64,000 bases of DNA from Methylopila turkensis (GTDB taxonomy: Bacteria; Pseudomonadota; Alphaproteobacteria; Rhizobiales; Methylopilaceae), in the NCBI RefSeq assembly GCF_027922325.1, contig NZ_BSFL01000003.1, forward strand, positions 682,001 to 746,000, read 5' to 3'. A program made the translations under genes and the position numbers. This document shows positions 49,091-57,584 of this stretch, one piece after another; positions within the stretch are counted from its first letter, which is position 1; each line of letters opens with the position of its first letter. Under the pieces are notes generated by a model. It was given only the letters and a program-made list of their open reading frames with translations. It did no database searches and was not told the DNA's origin.

Positions 49091-49590
49091 GAGCGCACCT
49101 CCGCCGCGATCTCGTCGATCGCCTCATCGTCGATCAGACCGACGAGACGTCCGTTGACCATCGCCGACGGCCCGCAGGCGCAGAGGCCGAGGCAATAGAT
49201 CGGCTCCAGCGTGACCTGCCCGTCGGGGCGGGTTTCGCCATAGGCGCAATCGAGCGCCTTCGCGATCTTGTCGGTGGTGACGCGAGCGCCGGCGGCCTGG
49301 CAGGCCTCGGCGACGCACACCTTGACGATGTGCCTGCCCGCCGGCTCGTGCCGGAAATCGTGATAGAACGTGAAGGTGCCGTGGACCTCGGCCCGCGAGA
49401 GGTTCATGGCGTCCGCGATCAGCGGAACCGCGTCCTGCGGCACGTAGCCGAACGTCTCCTGCATCGCATGCAGGATCGGCATGGTCGCTCCTTCAAGCGG
49501 AAGATGCTCCGCAATGATTTCGCGTCCGCGCTCCGCGCTCCAGGCTTCGTGCCGTCCGCGCGATGACGGGGCAACGGTGATGCCGCTCAT
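49087..49590 (-). CDS. fdsG: Formate dehydrogenase gamma subunit (NuoE-like, 2Fe-2S)
   Basis: 167-residue 2Fe-2S protein of the thioredoxin-like NuoE family. The cluster cysteines are in VCVAEACQAAG and YCLGLCACGPSAMV. It links electron transfer between FdsA and FdsB. First gene of the operon; MSGITVAPS is the start that avoids the upstream AT-rich promoter area. A possible LysR-type binding site lies about 87 bases upstream. Confidence 0.93.
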
Positions 49591-49676
49591 GGTTCGCGCT
49601 CCTCCAGATATAATTCTTGTTATTCCAAACTGTGGGCTCGCATCCCCCTGCAATCAATAGCGTTGTTCCGTTGCGC

Positions 49677-49693
49677 GATAGAACATGTCTATC
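49677..49693. promoter_or_regulatory. Candidate LysR-type (FdsR) binding site upstream of fdsG
   Basis: GATAGAACATGTCTATC has inverted arms GATAG/CTATC and contains a T-N11-A core (TAGAACATGTCTA), the general signature of LysR-family boxes. It sits between fdsR and fdsG. A second AT-rich inverted repeat, ATAA-N6-TTAT at 49610-49623, is closer to fdsG and may be part of the promoter. Confidence 0.45.
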
Positions 49694-49730
49694 GAAAAGG
49701 GTAACCGGCGGCCTCCACAGAGGCGTATCG

Positions 49731-50636
49731 TCACGCCTCGACGCCGCCTGAAAGCTTCACCGCGAGGGCCTTCGCGACGGCCACAAGCGCGGTGGTCGCG
49801 GGGGTCGTGGGATCGCGGTGCGGCACCACCAGGCCGACCGTGTGCACCACCTCCGGGTCCACGATCGGGATCGAGCGGATCCTGGGCGGAAGGCTCACCG
49901 AATCGCCGAAGCTCTGCGGCAGCACGCTCGACCAGGCGCCAGTGCGCACATGGCTCAGCAGCACCTCGGTCGAGTTCGACTCGAGGGTCGGCGACGGCGC
50001 GCCGCCCGCCTCCCGCAGCAGCGTCTCGACGATGCGGCGGTTCTGCATGTTCGGCGTCAGCAGGCAGAGCGGCAGCCGGCTGACCTCCCGCCACGTGACC
50101 TTGTCGCGATCGCCGAACGTGTCGTCGGCGGAGGTGACGAGCCGGTAGCCCTCGCGCCAGATCGGCACCACCGAGACCCGCCCGAGCGGCTCGTTGTCGA
50201 GATAGGTGACGCCGGCGTCGACCTCGAGATTGTCGAGCGCGGAGCCGATCTCCAGCGACGTGCTGCTGAGGATGGTGAAGCGCACGTCCGGATGCTGGGC
50301 GCGAAAGGGCGTCGTGAGCTGGGACACCATCGGCAGCGCGGTTGGAATCACCGCGATCCGCAGATGCCCGACCACGCCACGCTTCAGGGCGTCGATGTCC
50401 TGCCGCATGGCGCGGGCGTCGCCGACGATCCGGCGCGCCCATTCGAGGGCGCGCATGCCCTCCGGGGTGAAGCCGTGGAACCGCGCGCCGCGCTCGACCA
50501 GGCGCACGCCGAGCGCGTCCTCGAGCTGCTTCACGCCGGCCGAAAGCGTCGGCTGTGTCACGCCGCAGGCTTCCGCCGCGCGCCCGAAATGACGCTCCTG
50601 CGCCAAGGCCAGTAGAAAATCGAGCTTGTCCAGCAT
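49731..50636 (-). CDS. LysR family transcriptional regulator, probable formate dehydrogenase regulator
   Basis: 301-residue LysR-type regulator. The winged HTH is at residues 1-60 (LDFLLALAQERHFGRAAEACGVTQPTLSAGVKQLE) and the periplasmic-binding-like effector domain fills the rest. It lies directly upstream of fdsG, in the same direction and 140 bases away. In other bacteria an fdsR gene sits next to fdsGBACD, usually divergently; control of fds by this gene is inferred from position and the candidate box. It is divergent from cstA, which it might also affect. Effector not known. Confidence 0.87.
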   Translation of the reverse strand: MLDKLDFLLALAQERHFGRAAEACGVTQPTLSAGVKQLEDALGVRLVERGARFHGFTPEGMRALEWARRIVGDARAMRQDIDALKRGVVGHLRIAVIPTALPMVSQLTTPFRAQHPDVRFTILSSTSLEIGSALDNLEVDAGVTYLDNEPLGRVSVVPIWREGYRLVTSADDTFGDRDKVTWREVSRLPLCLLTPNMQNRRIVETLLREAGGAPSPTLESNSTEVLLSHVRTGAWSSVLPQSFGDSVSLPPRIRSIPIVDPEVVHTVGLVVPHRDPTTPATTALVAVAKALAVKLSGGVEA

Positions 50637-50764
50637 GGCGGATCCGGCGGCGGCCCTGTCTGCGTCGCCCGCCGCCAGCGCCGGGAAGCCAGCTCGGCGC
50701 GCGCGGAGGAATGATCGGGGGAACAGCTTACACGGAACGGCTAAAGGTCGTTTACGTGCGCTGC

Positions 50765-50786
50765 AATATCGGCTTATGGAATATCG
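50765..50786. promoter_or_regulatory. AATATCG direct repeat in the LysR-cstA intergenic region
   Basis: AATATCG occurs at 50765-50771 and again at 50780-50786, 15 bases apart, in the most AT-rich part of the divergent promoter region between the LysR gene and cstA. It is a plausible regulator or promoter site; nothing more specific can be said. Confidence 0.3.
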
Positions 50787-50844
50787 TAACGGGCGAGAAC
50801 AATTGAAAACCGCCCCGCCACCCGCCCGGGAGGGGCGCTGCTTC

Positions 50845-52896
50845 ATGACTGCCGCACGTTCACACCTGCCCTGGATCGCTCTCGGGCTGATCGGCGCCTT
50901 CGCGCTCGCAACCGTCGCCCTGCACCGCGGCGAATCGATCGGCGCGCTCTGGATCGTCGTCGCGGCGGTCTGCACCTATCTGGTCGCCTACCGCTATTAC
51001 AGCCTGTTCATCGCGGAAAAGGTCCTGCGGCTCGACCCGTCCTACGCCACGCCCGCCGTGCGGCTGAACGACGGGCTCGACTACGTTCCGACCAACAAGA
51101 ACGTGCTGTTCGGCCACCACTTCGCCGCCATCGCCGGCGCGGGCCCCCTCGTCGGCCCCGTGCTCGCCGCGCAGATGGGCTACCTGCCGGGCACGCTCTG
51201 GATCCTCGTCGGCGTGGTGGTCGCGGGCGCGGTGCAGGACTTCATCATCCTGTTCCTGTCGACCCGCCGCGACGGCCGATCGCTCGGCGACATCATCCGC
51301 CAGGAGATGGGCGCGACCGCGGGCCTGATCGCGCAGATCGGCATCCTGCTGATCATGATCATCCTCCTCGCCGTGCTCGCGCTCGTTGTGGTGAAGGCGC
51401 TGGTCGGCAGCCCCTGGGGCATGTTCACCGTCGCCGCCACCATCCCGATCGCGCTGTTCATGGGCCTCTACAGCCGCTATCTGCGGCCGGGCCGCGTCGG
51501 CGAAATCTCGGTGATCGGCGTCGTCCTGCTGATGGCCTCCATCGTCTACGGCCAGCATGTGGCCGAGAGCCCGACGCTCGCCCCGCTCTTCACGCTGAAG
51601 GGCGAGACGATCGCGCTGCTCATCATCGGCTACGGCTTCGTCGCCTCGGTGATCCCGGTCTGGCTGCTGCTCGCCCCGCGCGACTATCTCTCGACCTTCC
51701 TGAAGATCGGCGCCGTCGTGGGCCTCGCCGTCGGCATCCTCGTGGTGATGCCCGAGGTGAGGATGCCCGCCGTCACCAAGTTCATCGACGGCACCGGCCC
51801 GGTCTTCGCCGGCTCGCTGTTCCCCTTCCTGTTCATCACCATCGCCTGCGGCGCGGTCTCCGGCTTCCATTCGCTGATCGCCTCCGGCACCACGCCGAAG
51901 CTGATCGAGAACGAGACCCAGGCCCGCTTCATCGGCTACGGCGCGATGCTCACCGAAAGCTTCGTCGCCATCATGGCGCTGATCGCGGCCTCGGTGCTCG
52001 ATCCCGGCATCTACTTCGCCATGAACAGCCCGGCCGCGCTGATCGGCACGACGCCGGAATCCGCCGCCGCCGCCGTCTCGAGCTGGGGCTTCCTCATCAC
52101 CCCGCAGGACCTGACGCTGCTCGCCAGCCAGGTCGGCGAGAACACCATCCTGTCCCGCGCCGGCGGCGCGCCGACGCTCGCCGTCGGCATGTCGCACATC
52201 CTGTCTCAGCTCATCGGCGGCGAGGCGCTGATGGCGTTCTGGTACCACTTCGCCATCCTGTTCGAGGCGCTGTTCATCCTGACCACGGTCGACGCGGGCA
52301 CCCGCGTCTGCCGCTTCATGATCCAGGACCTGATCGGCAACGCCGTCCCGTCCTTCCGCGACACCAAGTCGTGGACGGCGAACGTGATCGCCACGGCGAT
52401 CGCGGTGACCGCCTGGGGCTACTTCCTGTATCAGGGCGTCGTCGATCCGCTCGGCGGCATCAACACGCTGTGGCCGCTGTTCGGCATCTCGAACCAGATG
52501 CTGGCGGCGATCGCGCTGATGCTCTGCACCGTGGTGCTGTTCAAGCTGAAGCGCGAGCGCTACGCGTGGGTCACCATCGTCCCCACGGTCTGGCTGCTGA
52601 TCTGCACGCTGACCGCGGGCTGGCAGAAGCTGTTCCACCCGTCCCCTTCCATCGGCTTCCTCTCGCACGCCCGCAAGTTCAGCGACGCGGCCGCGCGGGG
52701 CGAAGTGCTCGCGCCGGCGAAGTCCGTCGAGCAGATGGGCCGCATCGTGCTCAACGACTACGTCAACGCCGGGCTCACGATCGCGTTCATGGCGGTCGTG
52801 CTCGCCATGGTGTTCTTCGGGATCAAGTGGATCTTCGCGGCGCTGAAGGCCGACGGCGTCACCGCGAACGACGCCCACGTGCAACCCGCGGAGTGA
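50845..52896 (+). CDS. cstA: CstA family carbon starvation protein (pyruvate/peptide transporter)
   Basis: 683-residue integral membrane protein with about 16-18 helices. Family motifs include the N-terminal AYRYYSLFIAEKVL, PTNKNVLFGHHFAAIAGAGPLVGP and CGAVSGFHSLIASGTTPK. CstA proteins import pyruvate or peptides when carbon is scarce. The start MTAARSHLPWIALGL gives the normal N-terminal helix and is preceded by GGGAGGGGCG. A small YbdD-family gene follows after four bases, the usual partner. Confidence 0.95.
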   Translation: MTAARSHLPWIALGLIGAFALATVALHRGESIGALWIVVAAVCTYLVAYRYYSLFIAEKVLRLDPSYATPAVRLNDGLDYVPTNKNVLFGHHFAAIAGAGPLVGPVLAAQMGYLPGTLWILVGVVVAGAVQDFIILFLSTRRDGRSLGDIIRQEMGATAGLIAQIGILLIMIILLAVLALVVVKALVGSPWGMFTVAATIPIALFMGLYSRYLRPGRVGEISVIGVVLLMASIVYGQHVAESPTLAPLFTLKGETIALLIIGYGFVASVIPVWLLLAPRDYLSTFLKIGAVVGLAVGILVVMPEVRMPAVTKFIDGTGPVFAGSLFPFLFITIACGAVSGFHSLIASGTTPKLIENETQARFIGYGAMLTESFVAIMALIAASVLDPGIYFAMNSPAALIGTTPESAAAAVSSWGFLITPQDLTLLASQVGENTILSRAGGAPTLAVGMSHILSQLIGGEALMAFWYHFAILFEALFILTTVDAGTRVCRFMIQDLIGNAVPSFRDTKSWTANVIATAIAVTAWGYFLYQGVVDPLGGINTLWPLFGISNQMLAAIALMLCTVVLFKLKRERYAWVTIVPTVWLLICTLTAGWQKLFHPSPSIGFLSHARKFSDAAARGEVLAPAKSVEQMGRIVLNDYVNAGLTIAFMAVVLAMVFFGIKWIFAALKADGVTANDAHVQPAE

Positions 52897-52900
52897 GCCG

Positions 52901-53134
52901 ATGCGACAGGCGTTCGCCAGCGTCCGTATGAAGCTCGACCCGCTCGTCTGCGCGTGCCGGATGGCGCGCCAGACGGCGCATCTGATGGTGGGGCTGCAGG
53001 ACTACGACGCCTACGCGGCCCACGTCCGGACGACGCATCCGGACATTGAGCCGATGGACCGCGCGACGTTCTACCGGCAGGCGACCGACCGACGCTATGG
53101 CGGCGGTCCGGGAAGCGCGTTCCGCTGCTGCTGA
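52901..53134 (+). CDS. YbdD/YjiX family small protein (DUF466)
   Basis: 77-residue protein always encoded next to cstA-type transporters and thought to be needed for their activity. The conserved pattern MVGLQDYDAYAAHVRTTHPD and FYRQATDRRYGGG is present, and the C-terminus ends in Cys-Cys. It is translated right after cstA and followed by a strong terminator. Confidence 0.92.
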   Translation: MRQAFASVRMKLDPLVCACRMARQTAHLMVGLQDYDAYAAHVRTTHPDIEPMDRATFYRQATDRRYGGGPGSAFRCC

Positions 53135-53156
53135 GCCGCAGCGGCTGACGGATAGA

Positions 53157-53204
53157 GACGGGCCGGCGCGATCCTCCATGAGTCGCGCCGGCCCGTCCGT
53201 TTTG
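53157..53204 (+). terminator. Rho-independent terminator after cstA-ybdD
   Basis: 15-bp perfect stem GACGGGCCGGCGCGA / TCGCGCCGGCCCGTC with an 11-base loop, followed by CGTTTT. It may also act for the convergent ampC-like gene ending at 53217. Confidence 0.8.
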
Positions 53205-53216
53205 GGCCTGATCCGC

Positions 53217-54419
53217 CTAATGGGCGACGGCGCCGAGCTCGCGCAGGATCCGGTGCGCGGCGGCGATGCGGGCGGATATCGGATAGTTCCTGTTCGCGAG
53301 CAGCACGATCCCGACGCCACGCGACGGGACGAAGGCGGCGTAGGCGCCGAAGCCGTTGGTCGATCCGGTCTTGCCCAGCAGAGCGCCCGGCTGCGGCGCC
53401 TGCGGCGGATCGAGCCTCTCGGCGGGCTGCGGATCGAAGATCATCGCGCTCGCGTTCGCCGCCTGAAGCCGCTTGAGCGTCACAGGCGCCTCGACCATCT
53501 CCCAGCCAAGCCCCTGGATCATCCCGCCGACCCTGAAGCGGCCGCGATGGGTCACCTCGATCGCCCGGCGCAGGCCGTCGTCGAGCTCCGCACCGTCCAT
53601 GTTCGCCGCGACGAAGCGGAGGAGATCGGCCGCCGTGGTCTTGGCCCCGTAGGCCTCGTCGTCGAACGCGCCCGGCGTGACCCTCACCGCCGACCCGTCC
53701 CGGGCGTAGCCCATGGCGTAGTCGCCCATCCGCGCTGCGGGGACGTGGAGATAGGTCCTCGTCAGACCGAGCGGCGCGAAGACCAGCTCCGGCATCGCTC
53801 CATCGAACGGGCGCCCGAGGCTGCGGGCGACGATATGGCCGAACAGCCCGATGCTGACGTTCGAGTAGAGCCGGCGCTCGCCCGGCGGAAAATCCGGTCG
53901 CCAGCTCCGGCAGAAGCGGACGACGTCGTCCGCGCTGTCGAGGCCGCGCGGAACCTGCAGCGGCAGGCCGCCAGCGGCGTAGGTCGCGAGGTCGAGCAGG
54001 CTGACGCCGTCGAAGCTTGTTCCGGCGAGCGCCGGCAGCCGGCGGGCCGCCATGTCCGACAACGCAAGAACCCCGCGCTCCTCGGCATAGGCCCCGAGGG
54101 TCGCGGTGAAGGTCTTGCTGACCGATCCGATCTCGAACAGCGTGTCCGCGGTCACCTCGCGCCCGTCCGCCTTCGACGCGACGCCGTAGGAGAACACGCG
54201 CCGCTGGCCGCCCACGGCGATCCCGACCGCCATGCCGGGCACGTCGTGCTCCGCCATCAGCGGGCGCACCGCATCGTCCACGATGCGGGCGAGCCGATCC
54301 TCCCCGGCGCTGGCGATCGCGCCGCCGAGGAGAAGCGCCGCCAGCGCGACGGCGAGCCTCGCCGCGCTGCGCGCGACGGAGAGCGGGACCGCCCTCCTCC
54401 CCTCCGCGAGCCCGCTCAC
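53217..54419 (-). CDS. Class C beta-lactamase (AmpC family)
   Basis: 400-residue exported serine hydrolase. After a signal peptide (ALAALLLGGAIASAG) all class C landmarks are in place: S99-V-S-K102, Y185-S-N187 (YSNVSIGLFG), the QGLGWEM segment and K350-T-G (KTGSTNGFGAY). These are closer to true AmpC than to generic beta-lactamase-like esterases. The start is GTG, overlapping the stop of the upstream fae-like gene (54416-54419), so it is translated together with it; an AmpG-like gene heads the operon. No AmpR regulator is adjacent. Substrate spectrum unknown; a DD-peptidase or esterase role is less likely. Confidence 0.88.
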   Translation of the reverse strand: MSGLAEGRRAVPLSVARSAARLAVALAALLLGGAIASAGEDRLARIVDDAVRPLMAEHDVPGMAVGIAVGGQRRVFSYGVASKADGREVTADTLFEIGSVSKTFTATLGAYAEERGVLALSDMAARRLPALAGTSFDGVSLLDLATYAAGGLPLQVPRGLDSADDVVRFCRSWRPDFPPGERRLYSNVSIGLFGHIVARSLGRPFDGAMPELVFAPLGLTRTYLHVPAARMGDYAMGYARDGSAVRVTPGAFDDEAYGAKTTAADLLRFVAANMDGAELDDGLRRAIEVTHRGRFRVGGMIQGLGWEMVEAPVTLKRLQAANASAMIFDPQPAERLDPPQAPQPGALLGKTGSTNGFGAYAAFVPSRGVGIVLLANRNYPISARIAAAHRILRELGAVAH

Positions 54420-54964
54420 ACCTTACCGTCGAGGCCCATCTGGTAGTATTTGTGGGTGATCCGCTCCTGGTTCTCGAGCAGCCAGTCGATGGTGGGCTCG
54501 TTCGACATGGCCTTGCGGATCGCCTGCGTCATGCCCTTGCGGTGGATGTCGAACAGCGCCTTGTGGTCGAGATTCTCGACCTCGACGATCGAGGGCGCGA
54601 GCCAGACCGAGCAGATGATGCCGAGGTCGTTGGCCTTCTCCTTCGGGATCAGCCCCTCGCGCACCGCGTCGAGCACGCCGTTCGCGATCGCGAACTGCAC
54701 CGTGCCCATGAGGATGTTGGTGTAGCGCGGGTTGTCGACCGTGACCTTGGAGACGCAGAGCGTCACGGGCCGCACCATGATGTCGGTGTTGAGCAGCGCG
54801 AACACGCGTGTGTGGCCGGCGACCTGATCGCCGGTCAGCGTCGCGAGCGCGGTCCCGACCGGGCCGTCGAGCTCGCCGATGACGACTTCGGGCTCGGCGG
54901 CGGTGCCGGGAGGACCGCCCGCGACGAGCGCCTCGCCGGCGCGCAGGACGATGCGGTTGGACAT
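54416..54964 (-). CDS. Formaldehyde-activating enzyme (Fae) homolog
   Basis: 182-residue protein of the Fae family. Canonical Fae condenses formaldehyde with tetrahydromethanopterin in methylotrophs. Visible family patterns: AGEALVAGG near the N-terminus, VTLCVSKVTVDNPRYTNILMG, AVREGLIPKEKANDLGIIC. As aligned by eye, the histidine that follows GEALV in the canonical enzyme and is regarded as catalytic is Glu here (about residue 24), and the C-terminus differs (DWLLENQERITHKYYQMGLDGKV). It therefore resembles the Fae2/Fae3 paralogs with no proven activity. Its position between ampG-like and ampC-like genes is unusual. Confidence 0.85.
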   Translation of the reverse strand: MSNRIVLRAGEALVAGGPPGTAAEPEVVIGELDGPVGTALATLTGDQVAGHTRVFALLNTDIMVRPVTLCVSKVTVDNPRYTNILMGTVQFAIANGVLDAVREGLIPKEKANDLGIICSVWLAPSIVEVENLDHKALFDIHRKGMTQAIRKAMSNEPTIDWLLENQERITHKYYQMGLDGKV

Positions 54965-54995
54965 GGACGTCTCCTTCTGAATGTCCGTAGTCGGC

Positions 54996-56294
54996 TCAGG
55001 CCGCGGTCTCGGCCGCGGCCGTCTTCGGCCCCCTGCTCTCGCGCGGAAGCCACAGGCAGAGCAAGAGCGCAGGCAGGCCGGTGAGGAAGGTGATGACGAA
55101 GTAAGGCCCGTAGCCGACCGCCGCGACGCCGAAGCCGGAGCCGCCCGCGAGCAGGTGCCCGGGCAGCGCGTAGATCGAGCTCAGCACGGCGTAGCGGGTC
55201 GCCGAAAACTCCGAGGCCGCGAGCTTCGACATGAAGGCGATCAGCGCCGTGCCCGCGACCGCGGAGGCGACGTTGTCGAAGCTGATGGTCGCGGTCAGCA
55301 TGGCGATGCTGTGCCCCGTCGCCGCCAGCGCCGTGTAGAACAGGTTGGTCGCGGACGAGGCCACGATGCCGATGATCAGCACGGTCTTGAGGCTGAAGCT
55401 CTTCAGCAGGAAGCCGCCGAGAAAGGCCCCGGCGATGCCGAGGATAACGCCGAAGATCTTGGTGACGTTGGCGATCTCGATGTTGGTGAACTGCAGGTCC
55501 TTGTAGAGCGGCGACGACATCACGTTGGCGAGTTGATCCGGCACCCGGTAGAGGCCGATCAGCGCGAGCGTGGTGATCGGCGTGGCGGCCACCAGCGCGA
55601 CCAGGTCGCGCAGAGGCGCCGCGAGCGCGGACGCGGCGCTCGTGGGCTCAGGCCGCGCAGCGTCGCGGTCGGTCGAGGGGATGACGGTGAGCGTCAGGAG
55701 CGCGACCAGCGCCATGATCGCCGCCATGCCGCCATAGGCGCCGATCCAGCCGAACCCGGTGGCCAGATAAAGCGCGCCGGCCCCGGCGGTGAGCATCGCG
55801 AGCCGGTAGCCGAGCTGATAGGCCGCGACCAGCAGGCCCTGCTCGTCCGGCCCCGCCGCCTCGACGCGCCAGCCGTCGACGGCCGCGTCCTGGGTCGCGG
55901 AGGCGGCGGCGGTCGCGAAGCAGCCGATGGCGGCGAGCGTGAGGTTGGCCGCCGGATCGCCGAAGGCCATGGCCGCGAGGCCGACCGCGACGCAGACCTG
56001 AGCGGCGAAGATCCACGCCCGCCGACGCCCGAGCGCTCGCCCGAGCGGCCCCAGGCTGTAAGCGTCCATCGCCGGCGCGATCAGGAACTTGAGGCTGTAG
56101 GCGATCGACGCCCAGGACAGCAGGCCGATGACCTGGACGCTGACGCCCGACTCCCGGAGCCAGAACGCGAAGGTGCTTCCAACCAGCAGCAGCGGCAGGC
56201 CCGAAGCGTAGCCGAGCACGCCCGATGAGACGCGCTTCAGCCCGAAGCCGGCGGACCGGGACGGCGCCGGGACGGCGGGCGGCGGATTGGGCAC
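54996..56294 (-). CDS. AmpG family MFS transporter (muropeptide permease-like)
   Basis: 432-residue, about 12-14 helix membrane protein. The N-terminal YASGLPLLLVGSTFAFWL and SYSLKFLIAPAMD match AmpG, the permease importing GlcNAc-anhydroMurNAc peptides during cell-wall recycling; in enterobacteria this flux triggers ampC induction. ATQDAAVDGWRVE is another AmpG-type motif. The GTG start at 56294 was chosen because AGGGAGG lies six bases upstream; longer frames have no such site. Thirty-one bases separate it from the fae-like gene. The substrate is inferred from family only. Confidence 0.85.
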   Translation of the reverse strand: MPNPPPAVPAPSRSAGFGLKRVSSGVLGYASGLPLLLVGSTFAFWLRESGVSVQVIGLLSWASIAYSLKFLIAPAMDAYSLGPLGRALGRRRAWIFAAQVCVAVGLAAMAFGDPAANLTLAAIGCFATAAASATQDAAVDGWRVEAAGPDEQGLLVAAYQLGYRLAMLTAGAGALYLATGFGWIGAYGGMAAIMALVALLTLTVIPSTDRDAARPEPTSAASALAAPLRDLVALVAATPITTLALIGLYRVPDQLANVMSSPLYKDLQFTNIEIANVTKIFGVILGIAGAFLGGFLLKSFSLKTVLIIGIVASSATNLFYTALAATGHSIAMLTATISFDNVASAVAGTALIAFMSKLAASEFSATRYAVLSSIYALPGHLLAGGSGFGVAAVGYGPYFVITFLTGLPALLLCLWLPRESRGPKTAAAETAA

Positions 56295-56635
56295 GGGCGA
56301 CCTCCCTGGCCAAGCGGGGGCGATGGCGCCGGGCGGCGATTCGTGTCCGCGGGCGCATCGGCTTCTTCCTAACCCATCCCTGCGGCCCCGTGCGCCCGCC
56401 TTCCGTCGCACGCGGTTCACACCCCGCTGAGGGGGGCCTTCACTTTTAATGTTGACACGTTCTATGGAATTAGGTGGTTATATCGCGTGGCGGCGACGAT
56501 CGCGGCCGACCGAACCCCGCCGAGGGCCAGATCCGATGCGCTGTCGACCTTCGCGTTGACCGACGTTCCGCCTGACCCGCTCCCGTCCGTATAGAGCGCG
56601 CCGCCGCTCCGGACATGCAACCCGAGATTACCCTC
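56295..56635. promoter_or_regulatory. Divergent promoter region between ampG-like and sulfonate operons
   Basis: About 340 bases without a gene. The left part carries the ampG ribosome-binding site. A local AT-rich block at 56444-56483 is the best promoter candidate for the sulfonate operon. No regulator site with a known consensus was recognised. Confidence 0.4.
56452..56481 (+). promoter_or_regulatory. Possible sigma-70-type promoter of the sulfonate operon
   Basis: A perfect TTGACA at 56452-56457 is followed, 18 bases later, by GGTTAT (a weak -10) in the only AT-rich stretch of the region. About 155 bases lie between it and the first gene, which leaves a long leader. Confidence 0.4.
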
Positions 56636-57574
56636 ATGATCACCCGCCGCACGGCGCTGACTGGGCTTGGCCTCGCCTCCGCCGCACTTGTCGTCCGTCC
56701 CGCCCGCGCCGACGCGAAGAAGATCCGCATCGGCCTGCAGAAGAACGGCGTCTTCCTGATCGCCAAGACCCGCCGCGCGCTGGAAGAACGGTTCGCCGCC
56801 GACGGCGTGACGATCGAATGGCTGGAGTTCACCTTCGGTCCGCCGCTGCTCGAGGCGCTGAACGTCGGCTCGATCGACATCGGCACCGCCGGCGACGCGC
56901 CCCCGATCTTCGCCCAGGCCGCCCGCGCCCGCTTCGTCTACGCCGCGACCTACCCCGCCTCCGGCGCCGCGATCCTCGTCCCGAAGGACTCGCCGCTCAC
57001 GTCGGTCGCCGAGCTCAAGGGCAAGCGGATCGCGATCCCGAAGGGCTCCAGCGCCCACAACGTCTCCGTCCAGTTGATTGAAAAGGCCGGCATTTCGTTC
57101 GACGACGTGACGGCCGCCTATCTCCCGCCCGCCGACGGGCAGGCGGCGTTCTCCCGCGGCGCCGTGGACGCCTGGGCGGTGTGGGACCCGTTCTTCGCCA
57201 TCGCGGAGCAGACGCTCGGCGCCCGCGTGCTCGCCTCCAGCGACGACGCCGGCCCGCAGAACGGGTTCACCTTGGCCAACCGCGGCTTCGCGACCGAGAA
57301 CCCGGAGTTGCTCAAGGCCGTGATCGACGAGTTCGTCCGCGTCGGCGTCTGGGCCGACGCCCACAAGGACGAGGTCGCCGAGCTCTTCGCCGCCGCCACC
57401 AAGACCCCGATCGAGGCGCAGCGCCGCGCCCAGACGCGCACCGGCTACGCCGTGCGGGCCGTGACGCCGGACGTGGTCGCGACCCAGCAGGCCAACGCCG
57501 ATCGCTTCCACAGGCTTGGCCTGATCCCGACCCCCGTCGTCGTGGCCGACGCGGTGTGGACCTCCGGCGCCTGA
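56636..57574 (+). CDS. ssuA: Aliphatic sulfonate ABC transporter substrate-binding protein (first copy)
   Basis: 312-residue periplasmic binding protein of the SsuA/NrtA-like family. The signal sequence MITRRTALTGLGLASAALVV starts with a twin-arginine-like RR and fits export. Body motifs: [32 protein letters not shown] and DAWAVWDPFFA. An ATG at 56615 could add seven residues; the later start gives a normal signal peptide. First gene of the ssu operon, ten bases before ssuC. It differs clearly from the second binding protein at 59819, so the two probably bind different sulfonates. Confidence 0.88.
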   Translation: MITRRTALTGLGLASAALVVRPARADAKKIRIGLQKNGVFLIAKTRRALEERFAADGVTIEWLEFTFGPPLLEALNVGSIDIGTAGDAPPIFAQAARARFVYAATYPASGAAILVPKDSPLTSVAELKGKRIAIPKGSSAHNVSVQLIEKAGISFDDVTAAYLPPADGQAAFSRGAVDAWAVWDPFFAIAEQTLGARVLASSDDAGPQNGFTLANRGFATENPELLKAVIDEFVRVGVWADAHKDEVAELFAAATKTPIEAQRRAQTRTGYAVRAVTPDVVATQQANADRFHRLGLIPTPVVVADAVWTSGA

Positions 57575-57584
57575 GGAACCGACG

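Noticed and set aside
50860..52884. Long minus-strand frame opposite cstA
   Set aside because: The plus strand encodes a complete multi-helix CstA; the other strand gives Asp/Arg/Gln-rich noise.
53217..54419. Generic esterase or DD-peptidase annotation
   Set aside because: The YSN, QGLGWE and KTGSTNGFGAY motifs together are specific to class C beta-lactamases rather than to the wider serine hydrolase family.
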